64,000 nucleotides of DNA. Source: Phymatolithon calcareum (Eukaryota; Rhodophyta; Florideophyceae; Hapalidiales). The notes under the pieces are model-generated. The model ran no database searches. It saw only the letters and a list, made by a program, of their open reading frames with translations, and was not told where the DNA came from. Where the stretch lies: NCBI GenBank assembly GCA_977006965.1, contig OZ345367.1:1240001-1304000 (forward strand), written 5' to 3'. Position 1 is the first letter of the stretch; each line of letters begins with the position of its first letter. Positions 46,271 through 57,673 of the stretch are shown here, piece by piece. The translations under genes were made by a program, and so were the position numbers.

Positions 46271-46810
46271 CTAGTTCAAAGTAGTACTATTCTTGTGGTG
46301 AATGGCAGCAATGTGGCCACGAGAACGATTATGGCAGCCTAGATCGTTGAGATTCTTAAAGGTGCGGTCACACGTGTAGCACTTTAAGTCCAAGAGACTC
46401 TCTTTGGCCTTCTCAACACTCTTCTTGTGCTTGCCACCAAAGCAGTGGTCGAGAAAATGTTTCTTGAGAATGACCCTCTTGCAGGACACGCAATACTCCC
46501 ACTTAGGAGCCTTCTTCATCACACGGCCGAACGCGACGACAGTAGCGGTGATGGTGCGAGTTGGGCGATCTGGGGCCGGAGTGTCTTGTACGGCGTTGAT
46601 GGAAGCCGGAGTGCTGCTGCTGGAGTTTGTGTCAGCAGCAGAGCTTGAGACGCGAGGAAGATCCCAGCCAGAGCGGATGAGGGGATTGCGAAGAGTAGGG
46701 CCCGTTGCGAAACGAAACGCACGAACGGACACCGGACCAGAGACCGGAGCGCTGAAAGGAGACTGACCGTAGCCAGGGATGAGGCGAGTCTCGACTGGAG
46801 CACTAACCAC
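46271..46810 (-). CDS. Extra zinc-finger ORF between the copia-1 5' LTR and gag
   Basis: About 179 codons are open in the same orientation as gag and pol. The C-terminal third has two C2H2 fingers of the long-linker U1/JAZ type: C-x2-C-x11-H-x5-H (CVSCKRVILKKH...) and C-x2-C-x12-H-x5-H (CYTCDRTF...). Such fingers often bind double-stranded RNA or DNA. The N-terminal part is rich in Ser, Thr and Pro. The frame has no ATG before the fingers' upstream region, and a TAA lies nine bases upstream of the first GTG. A GTGAGT donor at 46861-46866 suggests it may be reached by splicing. Composition is richer in G+C than the rest of the element, suggesting capture of a host gene. Confidence 0.55.
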   Translation of the reverse strand: MVSAPVETRLIPGYGQSPFSAPVSGPVSVRAFRFATGPTLRNPLIRSGWDLPRVSSSAADTNSSSSTPASINAVQDTPAPDRPTRTITATVVAFGRVMKKAPKWEYCVSCKRVILKKHFLDHCFGGKHKKSVEKAKESLLDLKCYTCDRTFKNLNDLGCHNRSRGHIAAIHHKNSTTLN

Positions 46811-47033
46811 ACGGGCTTAGTGGATAGAAGTACTTGGTGGAGAGGACGGTGACGGAAGAGACTCACGAAGAGGGGACAAAGACACAAAGTCTGACTGATT
46901 TGCCACTGTTCAATTTCAAAAAGAAATAGAAGTCCAATATTAGATTCAGCAATAACCAGAAAGGTGAACTTCACAAAGACCAAAAAGAACATACTTGTGA
47001 TCCTTGGTTTCGAAATTATCTTGAATTCCGGAA

Positions 47034-47822
47034 TGTCGGTAAAAATCAGAAACTTAGAATAGCAACTTGTTGCCAACTGGCGAAAGTTGCCCTCACTCGG
47101 CTGAGTAAGGATTCTTGTTGAGAAACTGGTTGGTACTTTCTCCTTTATTGCTTGCTTAACTTTTTCTACTCGGGCAGACCTAGTGTCCGCTTATATACTA
47201 CTTTAAACACTATCATACTGAGGAACAAAACCTGTCTAAAAGCTTCCCCAGATGTTTCTAGTAACATCGAAAAGGTTCTAGAAACCACTATGTAAAAGCT
47301 CTAGAAGTCACTAAGTAAATTCTAGAAACTACAGGAATAATCCTTCGGCTCTATTTGGACAGGATCAGCCTTAAAGGATCGAGACATTAATCTATTTAAC
47401 TAGATTAAACTATAGTCGAGTAGTATCCTAACAACTGTACAAATTGATCTAAAGTACTCTGCATACTGTATTAGAGTTGTGTACTAGAGTGTAAACCATT
47501 TGGTGTTATGTACACTTCTTATTTAAGTACAATTGTTATAGACAACCCAAACTGATAGTATTATCATAGTATAAAAGTATAAAGGATATTAAAAGTATGC
47601 TTTGCACATGTCCTATATTCGGAAAGTGGGACATACGAAAGATACATAGAAGTAAAGAAAATATAATATTGGAATCCGTAACTGTTCATATCACGAGATA
47701 AACACGAGCTTCTGTTTAAAAGAAACTCCACATGTACATACAAATATTAGAAATACAACAATAGGGTTTTAGACTAACAACCGATAGTTATAGAGAAGTA
47801 ACTATTCAAATTTTGAACAACA
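47034..47822 (-). repeat. copia-1 5' LTR
   Basis: This is the 5' LTR by orientation of the coding region. It ends TG...CA and abuts the GTTTC duplication at 47823-47827. The inner side begins TTCCGGAATTCAAG in element orientation, which I do not recognise as a standard tRNA primer site. Confidence 0.95.
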
Positions 47823-49270
47823 GTTTCAAAGTAGGACGAAATTAGCCCATCTCCTCCGTCTTCAACTTCGAGCGTTGAACTTATGCGATACGATTCCATC
47901 AACTTTGTCTCTTCGCCACCCGCAACGCAAGAGGCCAGGTGCGAGTACGAGTTAGTCCATCCAGTTCCTTTCTCAAATGAGATAACAGGCGGAATGCTTT
48001 TGCAGCGGTCTTTTCGCGGACACGCATAGACCCAGCAAGTCACTTTGCGAGCGTTCCCCTTTCGCGAAGTAATGGTGTTGACAGCATCAGGTTCTTGCGT
48101 CATGAGCGCTTTGACGACATGCTCTCGCTTCGGTCGGACGGACATCGTCAAGTCGAGGGTGCAACCACGGAAAGAGGGGTGTGAATGATGGGGGAGAGTC
48201 GAGTGTAGCAGGCTCAATTCAGAGTGTAAACAAAAGAGTAGAAACGGAGTGGGGACAGCACATCGACAAAAATAGAAGAGCGAGAGTGTATCGATGCGTG
48301 GTACGTGCTCGTCCGCAGGATACTGCTACAATGCGTACCCAGAACATATGCCTCTCTCCTTGGCGATATCCCAAACCAAAGTATCGAATCGTCCATAAAA
48401 GACGCTTCCGACCACAGCAAGTGGAGTCGCATGAAGCCTTCTAGACGTGCTAGCCCCTTAGAGGAATATAGCAATTATCATCATCATCATCATGCGTGGT
48501 ACGTTCGTCACCAGATCTTATTCACATATGCTGGCCAATACGTATTGCAATTGGAAAGGAAAGTGCAATTTACGGAAATAGCAGTATATTACCATAAATT
48601 GCAATAGCAGTATACTGCTCCCATTCCCTGTCTATGGGGCTAGCAAGCAGTGCTTTTGCAGTGACTCTAAAAGACCCATCTTGCGCGTGCACCTTGTTCT
48701 TCCTATTCATGTTCCCTTGCGAACACCAAGTATTTCTGTCAAGCGTGGCAGAAGAGAAGAAGCATGCTCACAATAGAAGCACTTACGGGAATAAGCATTC
48801 ATTTTTATTATATTATGTCTGGCAAATTGAGCCCATTCGGAAAAATAAGTCTCATACACTTCAGGTGGAGTAAGTACAACTCAACGCTTGAAGATTCTTT
48901 GTCCAGTTGACGCCACCGCACGGGACGGTACAGATTCTGTTCCAGGATTTTGGATTTCGTCGAAATTAAATACCGGCGATCTCGGTTCAACAACTTGATT
49001 GTCATCATTCATGGACTGCCGCTGTGGTACTTGCGCACTATGGAGACTCATTCAGCTCTCTCGAAGAGCTCGATTTCGGAAAGGAAACTAATGGGGTATA
49101 ATACGCTCGCTGATTTTAAGGCTTCTGTGAGTTTGAGATCCATTTGGAGGATGTAGACAGGCAATAATGCGGTTCCATCTTAACGTGCAGGCATAAGAGA
49201 ACTAAATTCCGGCATAGGTCCGCGAGCAGGAAACACGAAATATACTTCCAGGAAAACCATTGCTGGAAGG

Positions 49271-49619
49271 TGTAGACACGCAATGTTGCAGGGGTGCAAT
49301 GAACGACATTATCACCATCGACCTAGGAGCTCTATAACCGCTCCTTGTGATCTATCCACCGACGCTGACAACACAGTATCGTGAACAACTCTTCCAAGAA
49401 GAATCAACGGATTTATCGCAGACGCCAACTAACACTCAACGTAATATTAGTCTAGCGTCGGTTAGTGCCTCCCCTTTTTGCAGGGTGTGCAATTGCTCGC
49501 CCCTGCCCTATTTAAGCGGCGATCCTGATCGCATCTTAGACTGAGGCATCGCATCACAGAGACATCACCCGTTTTGAAGATAAACCCCAACCCTCATCTT
49601 TTCACTCCCAGTGATTACA
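49271..49619 (+). repeat. Ty3 5' LTR
   Basis: This 349 bp repeat is matched by 55012-55360. It contains a TATTTAAG box near 49508 about 20 bp after a CCCTGCC tract, a plausible promoter element. Its last 60 bp resemble the older relics at 8931-9110 and 37500-37680. Confidence 0.9.
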
Positions 49620-49679
49620 GAAATTTCTTTCCTGCAGGAGAATGTCTGAGTGTTAAGACAAAGATTGTTCAAGTTTGAT

Positions 49680-52600
49680 TTGGAAATGGATGACCCTCGA
49701 ACCATGAAAAGTGGAAGTTTTTCGTCTGCGCAACCTACCGATCGGCAACCAACCGCCGCGCTATTCTAACCCGTTAGACACCCGATATTACGAGATCTCA
49801 ACCCAAGAGTTGTCACGAAGTTCTTGAAGGAGAACGCGGTACGAAGATGAGGTCAACGAGAAGAAGAAGGAAGTCCCGTCGATGACCGTGGCATCTTTCA
49901 AGATGTCAATCGACAGGAGCCTTCTCGAGTCCATGTTCTTCCTAGGGGAGCTCAATGACATATCAAGAGCTGAGACAGCTGGAGCTCTGACATAGAACGA
50001 TATTAAATAATTTATTGAAGGTTTGGTGCAGGAGAATGAAGACGAAGAGGTACACCCGGAAATCATCGAGAAGGCTCTACACAGTCTTCGAATTCCATTG
50101 CACGTTGTACAAGCGAAGGCAAGGATTATGTAGTTTGCTACAGATTTCTTCTCAAGATTAGAAGAAGCTGGGTACCCGAACTTCAAGCAAACAATCCGAA
50201 GCAAACCATATCGCTCATGAAGGATAAGGTTTTCCCAACACGTTTGAAGAAGGTAATGGAAAGGCACCTCAAATATCAACAAGGATTGAAGCAGGACCTC
50301 AGAGCCTATGTTAATTTATTGCGCAAGGAAGCTGATATCTTAAGGGCAGAAGGCATGCGCCCTTAGTGTACACCATCAACACCGAAGAAGACGCAAACAT
50401 CTGGATCCCAAGTGGACACGAAACCAAAGAAATGGATTCCACTATGTCTTAATCCTCCATGTAAGGCCAAAAGAAAAAAGCACTTTCTAAGCGACTGCGA
50501 AGATTGCGAGGAAGACGGGAAAAAAAGGCTACTGGAGGAACACAAAAAGAAGAAAAAGAACCAAAAAGGCGCGAAGAAAGTGTCGAGCCAAAATAGCGAC
50601 GCGTATCCAACAAATACCACACTCATCAAGAAAAGATTTGGGGAGTGGAGTCAAGAACGATATGCGCGGACGCTGGTTCAGATATCAATCTGATGCCTCC
50701 GAACCTTTATGCAACGTTAACGGAAACCGGGGCCCGAATAGAAACAAAGACGTTCCAAAATGAACGAAAATACGGATTGGCAGCAATTTCCAATTCAGAC
50801 AATCAAACTATCTATATCTCCTGCAATAAGGAGGTGAAGGTTACAACAGAACTCTTCTCTAGCCATGCAAAAACGCTCGCAATACGATAATTGGTGCGGC
50901 AGGTTTCAAATCAAGAGGTTAAGGAGCGTCTACTTGGACGACCAATACTCGAAGCATTTGGAGTGGACACAAAAGGAGTCCTTGAAGAAGCATGTGATCG
51001 ATATGAAGGTGCTGTTCAAGTTGATGATCTCATCTATGAAAAGCAGTATCGTGAAGGATCTATTGCGAGAATCATGTCAGATGGAGTATATCATTCCGAC
51101 AAGGCCGCATATGATTACGATGACGGATCTGACAGTGATGAAGACTGGTTGGACTTGGGTATCGATACCAAGGAGGAGATGAACGAAGCTCTGTCAAAAA
51201 TGGTGACTAAAGCAGCGGAAGAAGGGCTGTCAAAATCGGGACAGGAGACGTTAAGCGAGATGCTAGAAACGTACCGAGATGTTTTCAGATTACCCCGGAA
51301 ATGATCCGCCTGCGAAGATCGAGTCGATGAAAGTCGTATTGAAGCCGGACACCACACCAGTGATATGCAAGCAGAGGCGATACACAGCTGCTATACGCGA
51401 TTTCATGTTCAAGTATATGTCCAAGCTACAGGCGTATAGGTTTAATGCGCCAAACTCAAACGCCACATAGGCCGCAACGCCACTGTTGGTATCCAAAGCA
51501 CCACAAGCAAACTATCGAATGACTTTCTATTTAACCCTGGCGAATGAAAGGACTGTACCTGTGTCATGGCCAATGCCGAACATTGATGCAGAACTCATGG
51601 ATGTCGCTGGGAGCAATTTCTGTGCTACGATGGACTTTTGGAAACTACCCCTGGACGAAGAAGATCAGAATGCACACAGTCGGACATTAAAAGGCGCGAT
51701 GAACAGCGGAGCGAATTTTCAATCCTGAGTCGAAACGTGCTTTGTGAGCCTGCAAGAATTTTTGAAGGCTTGGCTTGACGATTTTCTTTTTCAAGCAAAA
51801 ACAGAAGCAAGTCTTGTAAATACATTGAAAGAAAGTCTCAAGATTTGTGAAGAGAGACAACTCAAAATCAGTGCTAGGAAGTCTGTGCTATTCAACAAAC
51901 AAGTACGTTGGTGTGGTCGAATGATTGATGAAGATGGAATACAATGTGATCCCCGGAGACTCAGTGGCCTCCAGGAGCTACATATTCAAGAAAATGAAGC
52001 ATAACTATGCCAATACTTGCACAGCGTCCAGTGGATGGCTTCAAGTATACCTGATTTTGCACAGCGAAGTCAAGCGCTACGAAGCACTCTGGAAACTGCC
52101 TACGACAAAGTGGGTTCGCGAAAGAAGAAAGCGATTCAAAAATTTTCGTTGGACAGCCTCGGATGGGGATCAGAGCATGAAAATTCATTCAAGTCGTTGC
52201 AAGAAACTCTTCCAAATGCGGTAAAGCTATCGCACCGAGACTATGGAAAAGCGATCTGTGTATTTACGGACGCCTCGGATGCACATTGGGCTGTCGTGGT
52301 CACGCAATGTTATGAGCGTGAACTGAACAAGGACATAATGCAGCAAAAGCATGAGCCGTTGGCATTTCTTAGTTCATCATTCAAGAGAGCACAAGAACGA
52401 GGGAGCACATTCGAGAAGGAAGCCTAGGCCATTTTGAAGTGTTTCCGGAAGCTCGACTACATGCTCGCAGGGGAAGCAAACATCCGCCTATATACTGATC
52501 ACAGAAACCTGATATTTGCATTTCATCTGATGGTAATGGTAGCGACGACTGGCAGCCACGTGATCAGCAAAGTTCAAAGATGGGCCGTTTACTTATCGAC

Positions 52601-54986
52601 CTTCTCGTACACAATTGATAATGTGGAAGGCGAGCGAAACGTTATGCCTGATATTATGTCACGGTGTCTGTCCGGGTACAGAGGCAAGAAAGTCGTGAGC
52701 CGCAGGGTTTCTGAAACATCGATGGAAATCAACATAGTGGAATCACCTTTCAGCGAAGATTTTGTGTGGCCAATAACACAAATGATCATCGCGGAACAGA
52801 AAAAACATGAAAAATCAAGGCCGGCAAAAGCGGCAAAGAAGGAAGGGGACCTGCACTATCTCAGAAGACAAGCTTGGATCCCGGATGAATCAATCGAACT
52901 CCAGCTTAAACTTCTGACTGTAGCACATTGCGGTGCTGGTGGACACAGAAGATTCGACTCAACAAGCAGCGCTTTGAAAGAGAAGTTTTAGTGGGCCTCA
53001 ATTGTCAATGATTGAAAGGAGTTCGTGAAGAAGTGCATTCACTGCATCATATCGAAAAGAGGTACCAAGATTGCACGCCCACTTTCATCGGTATTACACG
53101 GAAATGATCCCAATGAAGTTATACATTTCGTTTTTTGTATATGGGTCCAAGTAATACCGGGCACAAATACATTTTTGTCGTCCTATACATGGCTCTGTCC
53201 ATCCGACCAAGGATCTCATTTCAAGAACGTTGTGGTGGAAAATCTCGCCGATATCCACAAACTTAGACACTCATTCACAGTAGCATACTCCCCGTGGGTG
53301 AACGGAACCGTGGAAAGAGAAATGCGAATTTTTCTTGCTGCTTGCAACGCTCTTTTGTCCGAATTGAAACTCGCTCCAGGATTGGACTGCGGTGGCAGGC
53401 ATGTTGATGACCATTATCAACTAATGTCCCCTCAAGAGGCTGGGTTCCAGCACCGATGGAACACACAAAATTCCGCTTCAAGTCATGACTGGTATCATGC
53501 CAACGCGCACACAAGAAGTCATTGACTGTGACGCACAGTATGGGAAGATGAGAAGCAATGAAAAGGGGATATATGTTGATTTATTTTAAAAGCTCCCAAA
53601 GCCTCAAATTGAGTAACAGGGCAGCTTCTCGCTGTTTTCGATACTCATCTCTCTGCTCTCCTTCTAATATCTCCTTAATTCGAATTTCTCTCCCTGTGAG
53701 GGCCCGAGTAAGTCTTTTGCATTCATATTCCGTTTCTTGGTCCTTCTTCATGAACCGCAGTATACGTTGCAACACGATAAGCTCCACCACAGCACCAGTC
53801 CCAAAGTATTTCGCCAGAATGGATTTTCTCCACAAAGGAACACTGTTGAAAATGACTCTCAGGCATCTCACCCTCGCAGTTCTGTCCCTTATATGTAGCA
53901 CTCCTGGTAGGTCGTTCGGTACGCCGATCGGGATTTTAACTGTCCGATCCTCTTCTTCCAACGACCAGACTTTGACTGCTGCTTTTAGGCGTCGCTTTTT
54001 TGACACCATTCCTTCTTCCGCTTGTTTCAGAGCTTCTTTAAGGTGTTCCTCTTCCCCGAGATACCCAATGTCCTTGATACGTCTTCCAGATCTTCTTCTT
54101 TTCTCTGGTATTCTTCTGAAAGCTCCAGGAACTTCCTCCGTCTTACCAAGCTTAAGGCAAACCTTTCAGCCTAGTGCATTCTCCTCATCTGTGGGCTGGC
54201 GAGACGGCAGAGCACTCGCATTCTGTCCCTTCGATACTAGGCATATTTTCCGAAAACTTATCTATAGAAAAGACCTTCTGCTGCTTCAATTGCCGATAGT
54301 AGTCGTTTCGTAATCGGTGCCAGGTGAATGGCATATTCTCATTTGGGGAGAATCAACGACGCATTGAAAAGGAAAGGGCTATGCAATTTCTGGAGATTAA
54401 CACATTCCCGTCTTCAATCGAGAACGTGCACAAAGACGTCGCGGAAAAAGTCAGCAAGAATCGGTTGAAGCAAATCAAGCAACACAACAAAAACACGAAC
54501 ATCGTGAGTCACCAATTTCAATTAGGTGATTTTGTGGTTGTACGTGTTCCGTACGGCAAGAAGAAGAAGCACTAACTGCAGTTCAAATGGATCGGTCCTA
54601 AGCGAGTGTCTACAATTGTCAGCGAATTGGTCTACGATGTGACAAGTATAGTGGATGGGAAAACGGATCGGGTCTATGCCAGCAGAATGCAATTGTACCG
54701 TGCTTATGTTGACGGAAAAAAGGCAAGCAAAGAGCTGACGAAACAATCAGACCACTCTGAGACTATGTACGAGATGATCGAAAAACTCGTGGATATAGGA
54801 GGAGCACCAGATGGAACCTTCGTTCAAGTTCAGTGGTCAGGTTTGACGGAAAAAAGCGATTGGACGTGGCAGAAGATTGAAGAACTTCATGAAGTTATAC
54901 CCGACGAGCTCGCAGCATTTTTGTCCAACACAGGCAAGAAAAAGTTGGCGAAGAATGCCAAGCAAGCATTACGAATCAATGATTAA
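49680..54986 (+). pseudogene. Ty3 gag-pol, degraded
   Basis: Pieces in changing frames run left to right. A gag-like region lies at 49680-50600. Protease (CADAGSDINLMP) is near 50660. RT covers about 51250-52000, with FKAWLDDFLFQAK as its catalytic box. RNase H covers 52250-52560 (VFTDASDAHWAVV, YTDHRNLIFAF). The integrase zinc motif and core span 52880-53525 (HCGAGGHRR, CIHCIISKRG, SDQGSHFKN, NGTVEREMR). After the LINE fragment the integrase tail appears (FKWIGPKRVSTIV), and a chromodomain (FVQVQWSGLTEKSDWTW) ends at 54986. Many stops and frameshifts are present. The final 126-codon chromodomain frame is intact. Confidence 0.85.
53575..54310 (-). mobile_element. LINE 3' fragment inside the Ty3 integrase
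   Basis: The Ty3 frame stops making sense at about 53560 and resumes at about 54320. The minus strand between them reads a lysine/arginine-rich 142-residue stretch (53581-54009) containing RVIFNSVPLWRKSILAKYF and ends with an A-rich tail at the left edge. It resembles a LINE C-terminal region but is not the family at 4629. No target duplication was found, so edges are approximate. Confidence 0.5.
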
Positions 54987-55011
54987 AACACTCTTCGAGA
55001 GTATGGGGCCC

Positions 55012-55360
55012 TGTAGACACGCAATGTTGCAGGGGTGTTATGAACGACATTATCACCATCGACCTAGGAGCTCTATAACGGCTCCTTGTGATCTATCCAC
55101 CGACACTGACAGCACAGTATCGTGAACGACTCTTCCAAGAAGAATCAACGGATTTATCGCAGACGCCAACTAACACTCAACGTAATATTAGTCTAGCGTC
55201 GGTTAGTGCCTCCCCTTTTTGCAGGGTGTGCAATTGCTCGCCCATACCCTATTTAAGCGGCGATCCTGATCGCATCTTAGACTGAGGCATCGCATCACAG
55301 AGACATCACCCGTTTTCAAGATAAACCCCAACCCGTACCTTTTCACGCCCAGTGATTACA
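55012..55360 (+). repeat. Ty3 3' LTR
   Basis: This is the partner of 49271-49619, about 96% identical by eye, followed directly by AAGG and then by unit sequence homologous to 10472 onward. Confidence 0.9.
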
Positions 55361-56389
55361 AAGGTGATCGGAAGTCCCCCCAACGTTGTAGTAGAGAGGC
55401 ATCGTATCAGAGAGGGAGCATCCGCTTCCAAGGTAAAACTTTGTTTACAACTTTGAAACACTCGTGCTGATTAGAACGAGCCTCTCCGCCATCTCGAAAC
55501 TTGCGAAATAAGAATCTGCACACTAAATGCGCCAGGTCGCAGAGTAATCCGCCACAAGTCGGCGCATACCGAATTTCCGTGGCTCTCCTCATTTGTTGCT
55601 ACCCGCAACAAATGGAGTATTATTCCCTTGAGTCCGCATGACAAGTTTTGAATCTTACAGTCATAATACTTTCGCTCAACTGCGACATAGTGAAGACGAC
55701 CATTGCCAATGCAGTGAGCATCCTGAACATATCACGAAGGTTAAGTATCATATTTGCGAACAGGGCCAACAAGATAGCCGGTTTATTGCGACTACTGACC
55801 AAGATCCGTACGATGCATATTCTACGGAGCCGGCAACAGGGCACTCTGCGCGCACTGAAGAACAAGCTTGTGAAACAAAAGCGTCCAGAACGATAACATG
55901 TATTTTTTAGGCTCTGACAGAAAGCCATAAAGTCATATGCACTCTCCTAGATTAATACCTGCAATTAATTTGGCGTAAACAGGAGCCCCGCCTTCCCCGG
56001 CGAGGAGCTTTCCCTGTATTTTCACGAAACTGATTTTTTTTGTATGGATGCTTGAATTTTGCTCCCAGCGCTCGCAAAATTTTATATATATTAGAAGTTT
56101 CGATCTCCGAGTACAGTAAAAAGGGCGGTATTTCTGCATGTGACCTCAATCTAGTGTTTTACATACATTTCATTTACTTCAATGAGCTTTGAAATGCTGC
56201 CTCAATTGAGAATGTCCCAACTATAGACAAAACATTTCTTACTTTAATACAAGACATAGATTGGCATGAAGTTTGCGTTTAGTGCGTGTGGTTAAGAGCA
56301 AGATTCTAGCTACCTTGCAGACCGTGTTTACACAAGAAAAATGCAAGCTAGCACTACTTTTCTAGACCCGCAACTTTAGCGTGTTATCA

Positions 56390-57282
56390 TCAATAGACAT
56401 CTTCTGTTCCATTTGCAGGTGTCTCGCGCGATTTGGATTCTCTTCGAGTGCATTTGAAAACTTTTTTCCTTTCAAGTTTATTTAAAAGCCCCACAGACTT
56501 CTGAAGATATGGGCAAGGCTTCCTCTGATGCTACCTTTGTGTAGCTCACGAAACGTCCACCAGAATGGCGGACGGGAAAACTCAGGACTCAAAGTAGTCC
56601 TATCTCAGTCCTCTACGGGATTGTTGGTGCTTGGACTCGACCACTGCATTTGAAAACTGTAATGAGAGCTGCAGCAATAGTCGCTGCTCCACCAAGGACT
56701 GGACCCATCCAGAACCATAGGTTCATACCATTTTCCTCTCATTTCCCATCTGCGGAGCTGCTCGGTGATGTGGCAGGTGTTGCAACGACCAGCTTTCTAC
56801 GGTAGATGCATGCACCCTCATCTCCCCAAACATAAAAGTACAGAATATCTTTCAAGAAAAAGAAATTCCCCGAAAGCTGAAAAAGTCAATGGAATGTTTC
56901 GGTTTGGCCTCATGAACACAACTGGAAGTTTAGCCATCTTCGTCGACCTGCACTGTAGGTTATGCGTCGCAAATGCAAACAAAATTTTTCCCCCGGCCTT
57001 TTTCCAGGAATTATTCCAGCGAGTGAGACCTTCTCTTTGTTGGAGCGGGAATTCTCCGTTGGCACAGGGAACACCGTCGAATAATACGTTTTCGGCAGCA
57101 ATTAAATTCGACTGAGAGCGAATCTCAACACTGCCATGACAGAGAGGCAAGTTTCCACTTTCCAATGCGTACGTTCCCGAAATTTCGTGAAACGAAACAT
57201 CCGCTATTGATTGGTACACATTTAGCTGATACACGATTGCGAGTAGAACGTATGAGGGAAGCGAGGCACGACGCAAAGTCAT
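56390..57282 (-). pseudogene. Gene D: broken member of the membrane-protein family
   Basis: The start, signal peptide and ectodomain (MTLRRASLPSYV, SIADVSFHEISGTYA, with LCHG and VPCANG) resemble gene C. A one-base shift in a T/C-rich run near 56855 ends the reading at 56818. Past it, the original frame can be followed to a TGA near 56743 and then to a membrane segment that still reads WFWMGPVLGG. A 182 bp LINE tail (56463-56644) interrupts the tail region, and the ancestral stop is at 56390. Three independent lesions make this a clear pseudogene. Confidence 0.85.
56463..56644 (-). mobile_element. 5'-truncated LINE tail (182 bp) in gene D
   Basis: The sequence matches 4633-4818, the 3' end of the LINE at 4629-6998, with the T-run at its left edge. 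A 14 bp duplication, TGCATTTGAAAACT, lies at 56449-56462 and 56645-56658. The empty site is at 13564-13577 in gene C. Confidence 0.95.
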
Positions 57283-57673
57283 CGTTTCCAGTCTGCAGCG
57301 AGCACAGGTCGGACGAACAACAACTCGAGACTGCAGAGAAACGAAACAAGATTCGCAATTCGAGCAGGTCGGATGCTGGTGCGAGACCGGAGGCGATTTT
57401 TGATTCGATGAGTTAGGACGGACTCACCGGCTTAAGAATGTACGGGGAAACAGTGCTCGCCAATGCGTGACAACGTCGCGACCTCTTCCGACTTGGTGGT
57501 CAGGTCCACCTCCGGTGAAAAGAGGATATGCGAATCCAGGAGCAAATCTGACAGAAGTACAAGGACTCGACAAGCAGAACAGTGTAGACGTCAAAAAGAA
57601 AAAAAGTGTAACGAACGCGTTGGTAGTGCGTGGTTAAGTGTGCCGCGGAGGAACACTAAAGGGCACCCTGCAC

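Larger units (their letters stand above)
40034..47822 (-). mobile_element. Young Ty1/copia element (copia-1)
   Basis: Two LTRs (40034-40821 and 47034-47822) enclose 6.2 kb, with an exact 5 bp duplication GTTTC at 40029-40033 and 47823-47827. By eye the LTRs differ at five or six positions in 789, so insertion was recent. On the minus strand the order is zinc-finger ORF, gag, protease, integrase, RT, RNase H. The element is visibly more AT-rich than its surroundings, apart from the zinc-finger ORF. Despite the near-identical LTRs, gag and pol carry frameshifts. Confidence 0.95.
38540..48145 (-). pseudogene. hAT transposase, interrupted by copia and one stop codon
   Basis: The ATG at 48143-48145 (MSVRPKREH) opens an N-terminal BED-like zinc finger (CWVYACPRK, then NSYSHLASC). 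The frame runs to 47823, is broken by the copia element with its 5 bp duplication, and resumes in frame at 40033. The core has the hAT motif GCCNHKLALEVNAM. The C-terminal dimerisation segment (IERLFSLAGGILASNRQRM, FESLLFLKVNRSYWD) ends at 38540. Besides the copia insertion only one defect is seen, a TAA near 39122. Without those two lesions the protein would be about 600 residues, normal for hAT. Confidence 0.8.
38414..48630 (-). mobile_element. hAT transposon split by a copia element
   Basis: Ends CAGAGAATGGGAGCA and (complement) CAGGGAATGGGAGCA are flanked by an 8 bp duplication with one mismatch, CCTATGGG (38406-38413) and TCTATGGG (48631-48638). Copy 1 has the empty site, a single CTATGGG near 9879-9885. 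Without the copia insertion the element is about 2.4 kb and encodes one transposase on the minus strand. Confidence 0.9.
49271..55360 (+). mobile_element. Ty3-type LTR retrotransposon with chromodomain
   Basis: LTRs of 349 bp (49271-49619 and 55012-55360) run from TGTAGACACGCAATG to CCAGTGATTACA. AAGG flanks both sides (49267-49270 and 55361-55364), and the paralogous empty region in copy 1 is near 10460-10475. By eye the LTRs differ at about 14 positions (4%), so it is older than copia-1. A purine tract (GTATGGGGCCC) precedes the 3' LTR. Protease, RT, RNase H, integrase and chromodomain occur in that order. Part of the integrase region is displaced by a LINE fragment. Confidence 0.9.
37908..56229 (-). 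mobile_element. Old piggyBac-like relic, copy 2 (expanded by nested elements)
   Basis: The left edge reads TGTGTACTCTATGGG, spacer, CCTCAATTGAG, preceded by CTAT. The right edge reads CCTCAATTGAGA, spacer, CTATAGACA and ends about 160 bp from gene D. It is the paralogue of 9256-13344. Nearly all of its present length is the hAT, copia and Ty3 elements inserted later; fragments of family C-terminal coding lie at 37840-38380. Confidence 0.6.
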
